Shown here piece after piece: positions 1 through 10,205 of a stretch of 64,000 nucleotides of DNA. Within the stretch, counting starts at the first letter, position 1. Each line of letters starts with the position of its first letter. Location: assembly GCA_958510875.1 (NCBI GenBank), contig OY294068.1:16713297-16777296 (forward strand), written 5' to 3'. Under the pieces are notes generated by a model. That model saw only the letters and a program-made list of their open reading frames with translations. It was not told the origin of the DNA and made no database searches. This DNA comes from Endomychus coccineus (lineage: Eukaryota > Arthropoda > Insecta > Coleoptera > Endomychidae). Position numbers and translations under genes: made by a program.

Positions 1-945
1 AATGACCTCAGATATATACACTAACCACTCCACCTCGTCTGGTAGGCTCAATTCTGAGACTTATGCAGTCCCGATGACACTTAGGCCTTACGACCCATTG
101 TGTCATGCCTCACCACTTTCTCGGGCCATCAGAAGAATTCCGCCGGCGCTTAGATTCAGTGATTTGTTCGTATTTATTACCGAAATTACTGAGTTGAAGA
201 ATTCTGAATGACAGTTCATCATGGATCATAAATGGGTCAGGAACTTCACACTGTGAGGAATGTTTTCCTACCATCTTGAAGTATATTTTTCGCACTAGGG
301 ATCTAGGGTCATTAGTTCTAATTTAATTACTTTCGTGAGTGTAAGATTTCGTAGTTGTAAAAGCCTATGTGCTAATAGGGATAATGTATTATGTATGTTA
401 GAACGCTAGATAGACACGTAACAAATGCCTGTTGAAAACAAATGACGACTGGCATTATCCATTACTCCGCCCCGAACGAATGTAGCAGGCAGGGGAGCAT
501 GTAACACGTCATTACTGTATCCATAAAGGCAATCATATTGGACCGCACTTATTATTTTTCCAGATCATAAAATCCACGACTAACAAATCATTTTTCCTTC
601 ACCCGACATTTCAGAAAAGAACAGTTACAAGCCAGGCGATAATGCGGCAGATAAGGATCGCTTGCATTGCTATTATAGACGCGAGTTAGCTGAAAGCTCG
701 TGGTATATTATGAAATAAATGCTGGTTTTTTACGATCGAACATCAAAACCCTCCGAACAGAAAGCAATTACTTGTTGTGAAAATGGTATTTCTATTTTTT
801 TTCGTTTGTCTGGAGGGTAGAAGCTTGCAAAGTGCATTCCAGTGGAACGAAGCCGATAGAGAAAAATGTAGTCGTGGGTGGGTACATTACTTCGACTCGA
901 CAAGGTTGTAAATGATATGTACAGTTATGATCCAATGATATCCAT
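1..945. other. unassigned, no gene seen
   Basis: No open frame here looks protein-like and I recognise no repeat. The composition is ordinary AT-rich intergenic sequence. The last ~150 bases may hold the decayed 5' part of the LINE that becomes recognisable from about 950. Confidence 0.4.
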
Positions 946-949
946 AAGT

Positions 950-2674
950 TCATGGGATTTTTTAGGAAATTAACTAAGTTCGAAGTATTGATGGCATTTG
1001 ATAGGTCAATGAATCTATCTGAAACTTCAGAACAATGTTTGTCAGCAGACACTTCACCTCAAGCGTTAGGGTTGATAACATCCACCGAATACTCGTTTTC
1101 CACACATTCTGCTCCTCAAACTAGTATAATAAATAATCATGATCTTTTCTTCCTCCTCACTGATCCCCAAGAAATCATATCTATCATTAATTCATCAAAA
1201 AAATATGGAATCGGTAGGTCCTGATGATGTTCCTACTTACGTCCTGAAATATGTGGCGCAATACATTGCAATACCTTCATCAGTTATGATCAATATGGCA
1301 ACAGAGAGTGGTACGTTTCACGATTCATTAAGAATTGCAAAAATAAAACCAGTATTCAAAAAAAGGAGACAAAAAAACATATCAAATTATCATCCGATTG
1401 TAGTCCTGAATAACTTCAGCAAAATATTTCAAAAAGCATTTTATGAACGAATAATTTCTATGTTCGAAAACCACACCTTCCTAAACGAAGTTCAAAATGG
1501 GTTCCGAAGAATCCGCTCCGATATCAGAGCTGTGTATCTGGCCCTCTATGATATGTTAAATTCCTTGAATAATGAATAAACTCACTGTAACAATATGCAT
1601 TGATTTATCAAAAGCTTGCGATTGGGTAGATCATGATATACTTCTCCAAAAACTTGAATGCTACGGTATAATTGGTATTACACTGAAAAATTTCATCATG
1701 CCTGACCAATAGAAAACAACATTAAATTACTGTCAGGTTGTAAAAGGGGTGCTCCACGGGTCAATATTGAGAAAACTGCAATAATGTACATGATATTATG
1801 GAAGAGGGCGTCGTTCAGTTCTCAGATGAAGAGAGTGAAGATATCATGAAGCAAACAATTTGACAGAAACTAATAAAAATAGAACAATACTTTGAGGAGA
1901 ACTGCCTGAAATTGAACAATGAAAAAACAGATCAATAAATACTCATACCAAAAAGAAAACTCAATTTAGTGCACATTACAATCACCACAAACTTGTCTGA
2001 ACAAATGAAATAAAATTTGTAGGAATAAAAATAGATCACAAACTTGATTAAAGATTACATTTTGATTCACTCACCAAAGAACTAGGCAAATATTGTTACG
2101 CACTGAAAGAACAGCTGAAATTGATAGGGAAACAGCATTGATCACTTACAATGTTGAATCTAGGCTTAGGTACGGAAGCATCTTTTGGGCACCTGACTTC
2201 GAAAGAATTTGTATTCTACAGAAGAAAATGTTGAGAGGTATCTTCAATATCAAGCAAACCACTAGCTGTAAACCGGACTCCATTATCAATTCAATACTTA
2301 CCCTTACAGGTATATACATAATATATGAAGCATTCTTATTCGTAAAGAAGAATCAGGACTTACTTAACAAATACTCTAGAAGTCACTCACATGATACTAG
2401 ACCTAAAGAAGACCTACTATGTGAACGCTGTAATTTCTCATATATCCCGTACAATGTACACTTCTGTATGTTGAAAATTATTTTCAAATTTTCAAATTAT
2501 ATGAATGATAATACTATCCAATAATAATGTATATGACGTCATCGGTGTATATTTTATTCAATTTTAACTATAACTTATAATTTAAACTCTAATCTTCCAC
2601 TATTTTTAAGCTTTGGATTTCATATTGTATTTTATTCTATTTTATGACACGTTCAACAACCTAAATAGGTTTTT
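950..2674 (+). pseudogene. decayed CR1/Jockey-type LINE reverse transcriptase
   Basis: This is a degenerate non-LTR retrotransposon reverse transcriptase broken by frameshifts and stops. The segment 1139-1579 reads like the RT fingers: a GPDDVP motif, then AKIKPVFKK, the NYHPIVVLNN block with NFSKIF, and QNGFR. From 1580 the palm continues in other frames with IDLSKACDWVDHDILLQKL (motif A region), a worn GVxxGSIL block near 1745, a FSDE relic of the FADD box near 1820, and KFVGIKID near 2020. The segment 2093-2524 matches the C-terminal LRYGSIFW / LQKKMLRGIF / ILTLTGIYI region of this group. The endonuclease half is missing or unrecognisable. The 3' UTR is interrupted by the Helentron that starts at about 2675 and seems to resume near 3785. 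Clade assignment within CR1/Jockey is by motif memory only. Confidence 0.8.
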
Positions 2675-2677
2675 AAA

Positions 2678-2694
2678 AGCTATTGCATATAGCT
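2678..2694 (+). repeat. Helentron 5' terminal palindrome
   Basis: The sequence AGCTATTGCATATAGCT is an imperfect palindrome. Its first 11 bases recur inverted at the 3' end of the same copy (3735-3750, ATGCTATGCAATAGCT), forming the asymmetric terminal inverted repeat expected of Helentrons. The identical 17-mer lies on the minus strand at 42350-42366. Confidence 0.8.
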
Positions 2695-2981
2695 TTTATT
2701 GCGGGCTTTGAGCGCGGCGACCGAATCAAGAAATTCCGTAACGAAAATAAAACCTAACACCCCCCACTCCGCCTACCATGTAGCTCGGCCGAGCGTTCGC
2801 TTAACGTGTATGTATATGGTACGACTGCACGAAGCTCGCACGGATCGAGACGAGCTGCTTCGAAATCGGACGAATACGTAAGCAGCTGTTTGTGAGAAAG
2901 TATATAGGTGTATAGGTATCTATCATATCTTTATAATGCCACACTCACCGCATGTGCGCCCTGTATATATACTGTTGTAGA

Positions 2982-3525
2982 TACTGTTCCAAAAGGTGAG
3001 GTAGCTATTTACCAAAATAATCATGATGTTACTAATATTATGACTCCGAATATTGAAATAAACATTGCATACGTTAGCGATGTTAATGTTAGGTGCTCAT
3101 TTGTTGGAGATATTTGTGCGTGCTTATGCAAACTTAGAAAGGGCCTACACATAGTCATGGTAGCAATTCACATTTATCCGAATCCAAAATTGGACGAGGT
3201 AGAGCATTTTATTCATCGCACTTTACTGGAGTACACTGAAGAAGGGTCGAAAATACTTGGTACAAATGGTAATAAATTTCCACTTATCTTGGCTGGCGAT
3301 TTCAACATCAACTTCGCTGATAAAAAATCAGAGCGGTTGACAACTTTTCTTTCGGAAAAATTGAATTTGAAAATGAATCATGATCCACAAGAATCCACAA
3401 CAAAATATGGGACCACCATTAACGCGGTATTTTCCAGATATTCAGAGGATATCAAGTCTCAAACTTATGTTTCTTATTTCAGTTACCATAAACCTATAGT
3501 TTCAATGATAAAAATTCCTGAATAA
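2982..3525 (+). pseudogene. Helentron endonuclease (EEP) domain, copy 1
   Basis: Encodes the endonuclease/exonuclease/phosphatase-type nuclease that Helentrons carry at the C-terminus of their helicase protein. The open frame runs from 2908, but similarity to copy 2 (40468-41094) starts only at DTVPKG, about 2982, so the upstream 25 residues are junction sequence. Visible motifs are VAIYQNN, the catalytic LAGDFNINF block near residue 130, and a C-terminal SYHKPI where the family usually has SDH. The N-terminal catalytic Glu region is absent here but present in copy 2 (LLLTETCM). Truncated, so presumably non-functional. The near-identity with copy 2 over about 180 residues suggests one source element. 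Confidence 0.8.
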
Positions 3526-3734
3526 CCTACATGTATTGTAAGATAATAAAAATATTTTAAACGATATTATTTATTCAATAAAAGAAAAAAAATTGTTTTC
3601 TTGTCGGTCACCACGCTCAAAAAGTGTAACTTGAATTAATATCGAAGAAAAAACTTTAATAAATATCAAAGAAAAAAAAATACTGCATAAATAAAAAATA
3701 AATAAATAATTATAATTGCATAAGTTGAGGAAAA

Positions 3735-3778
3735 ATGCTATGCAATAGCTTTACCGCGGCAGTCCCCGTGTGCCACAC
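3735..3778 (+). repeat. Helentron 3' terminus
   Basis: Contains the inverted partner of the 5' palindrome (3735-3750), then TTACCGCGGCAGT and a short GTGTG/CACAC hairpin at 3768-3778 followed by a T run. The same string in the same order occurs on the minus strand at 40208-40251. A subterminal hairpin near the 3' end is typical of this transposon class. Confidence 0.75.
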
Positions 3779-3784
3779 TTATTT

Positions 3785-3896
3785 TTTTCCTATATAATGT
3801 ATGTATTTGTATATATTATATCTATATGTATCTATGAGAATTTATTGTATCTATATGCCTTGAGGAGGAACTTACAAACATTATCTTATCTTATCA
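3785..3896 (+). mobile_element. LINE 3' tail resuming after Helentron
   Basis: Sequence with GTATCTATATG and CTTGAGG blocks ends in a short TTATC repeat (3881-3895). This style of simple-repeat tail is common at CR1/Jockey-type LINE ends in insects. I infer it is the original 3' end of the LINE at 950-2674, displaced by the Helentron; no target duplication confirms this. Confidence 0.45.
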
Positions 3897-4384
3897 CTCG
3901 ATTGGGGCACTATTTTCATTAGCCTATATCCGACAGTTTTTTATGCAAAACTATGTGTTCGTATTTATAGTAAAATGACATGTAAATGCGGCAAAATAGT
4001 CGTTATTACTGTTCAATCGAATAATAAGTTGCCTGCACACTACGATAGATACAATAGATATATAACTAATAATGATGGAAGACAATATACCTACCGGGCG
4101 GCAATATGGGTAACAATGCTCGTCACATAAGCATGATAACAATCCTATTACCTACTCAATCAGCTGATATCATTGACATAACGTTGTTGGAACGGATAGA
4201 CGAGCATCGTAAATTTCGAAATAGTAATCGTGCCCTACAAAATGAATATTTGTTATCGTACTTTGAATGGAGATAACTGAATATTGTTATCAGATTTAAC
4301 TTCTGATGTACTTGATCTGTTAGATTATAGCCAACAATATTTATATGTAAATTCTCGAGATATAAGCCACACTAACAAATAAGT
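3897..4384. other. unassigned intergenic stretch
   Basis: No recognisable coding sequence, RNA gene or repeat seen. Confidence 0.35.
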
Positions 4385-4500
4385 TTAATACTTTACTTTT
4401 TTGGTCTCACGACCATGATCAGAAAACGTATTAATGTCTGAAACGGGATTCTTGAAACTAATCGTATCAAGCACAAAGTTTGTAACATATTGTAACATAT
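4385..4500 (-). mobile_element. PLE terminal-repeat remnant (minus)
   Basis: Read on the minus strand this matches the 3' part of the Penelope-like terminal repeat seen at 16.6, 19.4 and 39.0 kb, including the block ending in CTGATCATGGTCGTGAGACC. The hammerhead core is damaged (CTGATCA for CTGATGA, AAAA for GAAA), so the ribozyme here should be dead. Confidence 0.6.
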
Positions 4501-4623
4501 TAATATTCTAAGTATATGAATATATATCAAAAAACCACTGCAAAGCAATTTTTTCTATAGTCATCTCATGAAATGTGGGAATAGACTTACAAAACGAACG
4601 ATAATGCGTTCAAATATCCACGG

Positions 4624-4688
4624 CCACTACGATCTCCCCCATCATGGTTTCATGTATTATGTAACCATAATGGAAGAGACCGTAGTGG
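4624..4688. repeat. inverted duplication at LINE 5' breakpoint
   Basis: Arms 4624-4649 and 4663-4688 are inverted copies differing at four positions, all transitions, around a 13-base loop. The right arm belongs to the coding sequence of the LINE that follows, so the left arm is a flipped copy of it. This fits 5' inversion during target-primed reverse transcription (twin priming). Confidence 0.55.
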
Positions 4689-5957
4689 TCCGAGTGGCCA
4701 GAGGATGCCTGTAGGGGGGAGTACTCTCTCCACTTCTGTGGAACCTGGTCGTGAACGGCCTACTGAAAACTCTCCAGGACAAAGGATACAGAGCCCTTGG
4801 ATATGCCGACGACATAGTTGCCATGGAACGAATGAACACAACTCCACGGGCAGAGATCAAATGAAAAAGACTCTGGATCTGGTGATAACATGGACGTATT
4901 GAGAGGGGCTGGATATTAGTCCCCACAAGGTCACCGTAGTAGCATCCAAGAGATTCGAGGAGAAACTGTTAAGATGAGAGGGGAAGTTGAATATCTTGGA
5001 GTGACACTAGACTCCAAACTCACTTGGAACCAACATCTGGGAAAAGTAACTGAAAAAGCAGAGACCTCATTATTTGTGACTAGACGCTCATTCAAAAAAA
5101 ATGGGGCTGCGACCGAACATGCTCTACTGGTTTTACAACATGGTGCTTAAACCTGCAATAACATAGGCTTCTTCGGTATGGTGGCCTGAAAGACAACAAA
5201 GAGTGACCACGACAAGACTAATCCAGGTCCAGAGACTTGCATGTCTTGGATACACAAGGGCCTTGAAATCTACGCCCACTACAGGTATGGATACACTTCT
5301 GGGAGTACCTCCTCTCCAATCGATAATTCAAGAAGAGGCAAGGATTTGCGCCTTCAGAAATACACTGGAGAATGTTCACATTGGGCCAGGACACGTGAGC
5401 ATCGTAAAAATTGTGACCAAGGACGTGTTAGGTATGAGAACAGCTCACATTCAAAACCAATACTATTTTAACAAGACATTCAGGGTATCAATACCAGGAA
5501 GGACTGAATGACAACATACAAACATGGGCGATATTGTACAGGGAAAGATCTGGTATACAGACGGATCTAAGACATAAAAAGGCGCAGGTGGAGGAGTATA
5601 TTCAAGAAGCTCAAAGACTGGCTTCAGCTGGTGATTGGATAAACACACTTCTGTCTTCCAAGCAGAGGTATATGCAATCCTCCAATGCGTGGAGGAAAAC
5701 AATCGGAGAGTCATCGATCCACATATTGACAGACAGTCAGGCTGCACTTAAGGCAATGAGAAGTCAGGAAGTGACATCCCGTCTGGTATGGACATGCAAA
5801 GAAGAACTCGAAATACTGGCAGACCGAAACCGTGTTGAGCTGATCTGGGTGCCGGAACATCAGGGAGCGACAGGCATCAGAAAAACCAACGAGCTTGCAA
5901 GAGGAGAGTCAGAGAACGCTTCAGATCCAGAACAGGCTACGGGGGTACCAGAACGTA
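4663..5957 (+). pseudogene. R1/I-like LINE: RT palm, thumb and RNase H
   Basis: A 5'-truncated non-LTR retrotransposon with an RNase H domain. RT motifs: a worn RGC..GG box at about 4698-4718 containing a stop, VLSPLLWNLVVNGLL, then GYADDIVAM near 4797 with the catalytic YADD. Further on come EYLGVTLDSKLTW (about 4990) and the thumb region ending in LLGVPPLQSIIQEEARI (5203-5400). RNase H is recognisable from WYTDGSK near 5552, a second acidic site in LTDSQAALKAM (about 5725-5760), and IWVPEHQGATG where WxPGHxG is usual. Several stops and frameshifts make it a pseudogene. It is cut at 5955 by the DD41D transposon and resumes at 8336. A shorter paralogue lies at 22590-23690. Confidence 0.85.
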
Positions 5958-6428
5958 CAGGGTGTCCCATTTTGGGTACTTTCGCGGGGTATCTCCTTTA
6001 TTTTTAAAGATAGAGAGTTGCGGTTTTCGCGACAATGTGCTACTTTTTCGTAAAACTCAAGATGCCGTCAACAGAATTTTCATAGCCCTTTTAGTTTTTA
6101 AGATACAGGGCATTTCTGAAAATGTTGCATTTTGTGACCCCCCTCGTATCTCCGTTATCCTTCAACTTATCGAAAAGGTAAAATAACATTCTAATAGTTT
6201 TTTTTCCGTAGAATGCAGTGGTGTAGATAACTTTTGTTACATATTTACTGTTTTTGAGTTATATAGCAAACTTATGTTTTTTTAAATGGAACACCCTGTA
6301 TATTTATAGACTATGAAATTTGTCTTTTTTTTACCTTTTCAAAAATATATGATAGTATGAACTTTTTTTCAGAAACACGCAAATAATTGACAATTTTTAG
6401 AAATTAAATACATATTTTAATTGTAGGC
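5958..6428 (+). repeat. left long terminal inverted repeat
   Basis: Pairs with 7864-8335. It has two parts. The outer part, 5958-6298, is bounded on both sides by TA and has its own short inverted ends (CAGGGTGTCCCATTT and AAATGGAACACCCTG), like a stand-alone MITE. The inner part, 6299-6428, is AT-rich and still matches the right end. The transposase promoter must lie in the inner part or just beyond it. Confidence 0.9.
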
Positions 6429-6548
6429 CATTGATATTGTTTATGACAAGAAACAGAAATAAACATCAAATCTCTATCGCATTTAAGCTGTTTATTTTCG
6501 TTCTTTTGGTATCATTATTCAATAGATATTTATCAATTTTTTCGAATA

Positions 6549-7675
6549 ATGGCAGTTTACGAAAATTATGAGAAATATGATATGATGGTATGTTTTATAC
6601 AGAATAATGAAAATTCTGAAGAAGCTTCGGAATTATATTTCCAAAGGTGAGTAAGCTATTATGGCTATGAAAATCTCTATTATCATTTTAATTTTTGCTT
6701 GTTAGATATCCAGAAGGAAGGCAACCGTTTTTTGGGATATTTGCCCGTTTAAAAGCAAATTTAGTTGAGCACGGATCATTTGTTCACCCGCGCCCTAAAA
6801 CATACAACAAAGAGAACAGGGAAAGAAAAGAGATAGATACTTTAGGATATATAGAAGCAACACCTTCGTCCTCATGTAGAAAAATTGAGAAGGAAATTGG
6901 TGTGCCAAAAACTAACGCTCAGAGGATCTTGAAGAAATATAAGTATCATCCATACAAATTTAATATGCTACAACATTTGCATCCTGGCGATGCCGAGCGC
7001 CGGGCACTGTTTTGCCAGTGGTATTTGCAACAAATCGATGCTAACGATTTATTAGGCAGACTTGTTATCTGGTCAGACGAATGCTTTATTTCAAGAGCTG
7101 GCATTTTCAATCGTCACAATACCAGGAACTGGCGTAGTGAAAATCTGCATTTAATGTTTGAAAGGGCTCAACAAGGACGCTTTGGAGTTGGGGTTTCATG
7201 TTTTATTTTGGGTAGACATATAGTTTATAGGATTTTTGAAGGAGGTCTTACAGCACGTAGATACCTAGAAATTCTTGAGGAAGTTATTCCAGAACTGCTC
7301 GAAAACATTGCATTAGCCCAGTATAATGCTGTTTACCTACAGCAAGATGTTGCCCCTAGTCATAACTCTAGGCTCTTAAGGGCCTTTCTAAATAATAACT
7401 TTCCTCAAAGATGGATAGGTACCAACGGACCTGTTAGATGGCCTCCACGATCACCAGATCTCTCAATTTTAGATTTTTTTTTATGGGGTTATATACAAAA
7501 TGAAGTATATAAAACTCGATATGACGGCATTGAAAAACTTCGAGAGGCAATTCATTTAGCTTTTCGAAATCTGCGAATGAGAACAATGGTTCTTTTGAAC
7601 GCTATTCAAAGAATCTCAAAGATGTGCCAATTTTGCATTAGAGAAAATGGTGGTCAATTTGAACATCACATTTAA
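6549..7675 (+). CDS. DD41D transposase, two exons
   Basis: Cut-and-paste transposase that would bind the element ends and excise and integrate it at TA. Exon 1 is 6549-6646, intron 6647-6705 (GTGAGT...TTAG, 59 bp) and exon 2 6706-7675, giving 355 residues with no stop. The chosen ATG (context ataATGG) supplies the N-terminal helix-turn-helix region (DUF4817-like, roughly residues 1-60); the longest single-exon frame from 6695 would lack it. Catalytic residues are Asp157 in IWSDECF, Asp247 in YLQQDVAPSHN, and Asp289 in SPDLSILDFFLWG, with exactly 41 residues between the second and third. The usual QQDGAP box reads QQDVAP. PPRSPDL and FFLWGY are typical of insect members. Activity is not shown, but no obvious lesion is visible. 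Confidence 0.9.
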
Positions 7676-7863
7676 TTTTTTTTAATAATGTTATTTTTTT
7701 GTGTTTTTGTTATATTGTCACTTTACGCCACAAAACTGTTGTTACAAACTTACTGTTAGAAAAAAGATCTATGGGAATTTCTTTTAATAGATACCTATAT
7801 ACAAGGTATCCAATTATTTGTTAGTAATATGTAAGTTGCACTTGTTTATTATTGTTATCCATA

Positions 7864-8335
7864 GCCTACTATTAAAATATGTATTTAATTTCTGATAATT
7901 GTCAATTATTTGCGTGTTTCTGAAAAAAAGTTCATACTATCATATATTTTTGAAAAGTTAAAAAAAAGACAAATTTTATAGTCTATAAATATACAGGGTG
8001 TTCCATTTAAAAAAACATAAGTTTACTCTATAACTCAAAAACAGTAAATATGTAACAAAAGTTATCTACACCACTGCATTCTACGGAAAAAAAAACTATT
8101 AGAATGTTATTTTACCTTTTCGATAAGTTGAAGGATAACGGAGATACGAGGGGGGTCACAAAATGCAACATTTTCAGAAATGCCCTGTATCTTAAAAACT
8201 AAAAGGGCTATGAAAATTCTGTTGACGGCATCTTGAGTTTTACGAAAAAGTAGCACAGTGTCGCGAGAACCGCAACTCTCTATCTTTAAAAATAAAGGAG
8301 ATACCCCGCAAAAGTACCCAAAATGGGACACCCTG
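7864..8335 (-). repeat. right long terminal inverted repeat
   Basis: Mirror of 5958-6428. Its outer module, 7994-8335, is again bounded by TA (7992-7993 and 8336-8337). Few differences from the left copy are visible. Confidence 0.9.
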
Positions 8336-8850
8336 TACAGCACGAAGGTATGTAGAAGACTGACAAAAAATTCCAGGAAACGACCATGGCAAAAAATACA
8401 TCGGAGCCCCTTGTAACAAAAGAACTATTACCACTGAATAGGGGGAAAATAAGTTGAAACATGGCTCATGACTGGCCATGCGCTAGTAAATGAGCACCTG
8501 AACAAAATGGGACGGTACAATGGTGACCTGACAAGCAGACTTTCCGGTAAGGATACATAAACTTTAACACATATAGGTACTGTGTAAATGCGAGGCACTG
8601 GATCACTAATAACAGTCAATTTTTGGAAAGCCTAACGGCAAACCAGAATTATACAGTTCCCTCCCAGTAAAGGGCTTGTAAAAATTCGTACAAGGTACAA
8701 AAATACTCGAGTGACACCGGAAGCAATAGCCAGACAAGCCTACAAAGGGAGTTTTTAGTGAGTATGCCTGGAATGGTGACCTCACAGTAGACCATGAGAC
8801 TCAAAGGCTGATAACCTCCCCATAAAAAGTCTCCTTCACCTCCGCAAAAA
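8336..8850 (+). pseudogene. R1/I-like LINE 3' part, continued
   Basis: Continuation of the LINE at 4663-5957 beyond the transposon. It corresponds, block by block, to 23118-23690 of the paralogue: the GTAGAAGACTG block, the TGGCCATGCGC block encoding the TGHAP motif, the degenerate CxxC...HxxxxC zinc-knuckle region, and the 3' segment ending near CACCTCCGCAAA. Frames are heavily broken. Confidence 0.8.
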
Positions 8851-9955
8851 TAAAGTATCCACTTTCAAAATATAGTTATAAAGTAATAGGAAAAGTTTTT
8901 AGAAGAATATTTGTTTCTTAACATTCTACCTGAAATATACTTTCAACATTATGAAGACGTACTTCGGAATTTGCAAAGTTTTGATTGATCATATTTGAAT
9001 ATATTTGAGCCAACAATAATTATTCTACTCTCGATATCAATCCTTTGTTTTACATCATCCAAGTGTATCTTTTCATCAGGATCTTCCTTATTTTATGGCA
9101 CCGGCGTTCTCGTTAACTGGCATTAGGATCATCATACATCTCGGCTGGAAAATGAAAAATTGACCCATCGTTCCGTACAAATACAACAGCATCTTTTGTC
9201 TCCACGATTATGAGATTCTCTTACATCTCATAATTATATGAGGTTATATTATTTATGGTAGGTTGAGCTTTTGTTCATGACTGGAAACGCTCGTCGAACA
9301 AGACACTGTTTGTCTTGTTGATGGCTTGATAATTTTGAGACGACAGACTCTCAGAGTGGGATGGGATGACTGCTAATCAATGTGATTAGGACGAGGAAAC
9401 ACTGGAGTGGAGCACGACGCTTCAATGAAATTCGTATCTTATTAGATTTGCGTGTTAACTAAATATTTCTCATGTAATGCAAATTTCCAAATCGATTACA
9501 TACTGTATGTTTCTTTGATTGAACCAACGTCTTCGACCCAACGCAATGTGCCAGAGAAATCTCGGATATAATCAAAGTAGGAATAGAAACTTACATACGC
9601 CCATACCAACAAATCACCGTCATTTGGTGAACAATATCTTGTTGAAGATTCAACAAAACGAAATGTGTTGCAATATGTTTTCTTAATTAGGTCTCTCTCA
9701 ATGTGTGAGGATTTTGTGCTACGCAAGAATTTGAAAGTTTTCTCGTAACGGCGGTAGACTCTAACAGATATTTCTCTCTTCCTCAAGGCAATCCAAAAAC
9801 ATGGAGATTTTCTGTTGATATGTTAGCTTCATACCTTTTGTTCAGTATCAGTTCAATACAGGAAACCAACATGATCTGTAGTAAAACTGCAACATCTTTT
9901 GCCAATTTCCCTCGAATTTCGAATCTTACATATTGTTAAGCTAATATTTCATTTT
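8851..9955. other. unassigned; weak exon-like frame on minus
   Basis: No known element recognised. The minus-strand open frame 9496-9786 (96 aa) has a strong-looking splice donor (TAT/GTAAGT at about 9590 on the minus strand) and a varied composition, so it could be a host exon or an old transposon remnant. I do not recognise the peptide and treat it as weak. Confidence 0.25.
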
Positions 9956-9959
9956 CTTC

Positions 9960-10205
9960 AGTCAATGGATCGAAATCTCGTCTGTTATTCCACTATGAGA
10001 GATTCCATGTGGGCAAGCTAGTCACACCTTCATTGCCAAGCTCGAGACCTGCCGAATTTCTTTAATTTTTCTATCGTACCCTTTGTCAAACCTCCAGAGC
10101 TTCAGAAAAAACTCCTCCTCCAACATTCCACCTACAACTTTTTACGAACATTATAGGTTTTTCTATATCTTGTAGTCAAAGTATAGAAAAAAAACACTCA
10201 ACATT
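9960..10205 (+). pseudogene. LINE C-terminal/3' UTR fragment, family L3
   Basis: Matches 61827-62070 and 35280-35520 in order: the GTTATTCCACTA-GAGAGATT block (VIPL), the CTTCAGAAAAAACT block, and the tail with TTTTTCTAT...TAGTCAAAGTAT. These are the final residues and 3' UTR of a non-LTR element whose RT fragment is visible at 61677. Only the end survives, as expected for 5' truncation. Confidence 0.55.

Larger units (their letters stand above)
2675..3780 (+). mobile_element. Helentron copy 1, internally deleted
   Basis: A rolling-circle transposon derivative of about 1.1 kb. Its 5' end (palindrome at 2678-2694 followed by a GCGGGC-containing block) and its 3' end (3735-3778) match, in inverted orientation, the two ends of a second copy at 40207-42366. 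Outside the palindromes both copies share a GCGCGGCGACC stretch at the 5' side, and CCGCGGCAGT followed by a GTG/CAC-rich hairpin at the 3' side. Inside, only the endonuclease domain survives; replication initiator and helicase are gone. The copy sits in the T-rich 3' UTR of a LINE, in line with Helentron insertion between T residues. Exact ends are inferred from where the similarity between the copies stops. Confidence 0.82.
5958..8335 (+). mobile_element. DD41D Tc1/mariner-superfamily transposon, likely complete
   Basis: A 2,378-bp DNA transposon bounded by perfect ends CAGGGTGTCCCATTTTGGG and its reverse complement, with a TA on each side (5956-5957 and 8336-8337), the target duplication of the IS630-Tc1-mariner superfamily. 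The inverted repeats are about 471 bp long and nearly identical. They flank a single two-exon transposase gene. Removing the element and one TA restores the LINE sequence, as shown by the uninterrupted paralogue near 23118 (AAACGTAGAACACG). High similarity of the two ends and an open transposase frame point to recent insertion. The catalytic spacing suggests the DD41D group (rosa/Visitor-like elements), recalled from family knowledge. Confidence 0.93.

Noticed and set aside
2699..2881. 60-aa arginine-rich frame
   Set aside because: Lies in the Helentron 5' non-coding end; the matching region of copy 2 is not an open frame.
8107..8343. Open frames within the transposon ends (also 5962-6186)
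   Set aside because: They are mirror images of each other inside the inverted repeats and have no independent coding signature.
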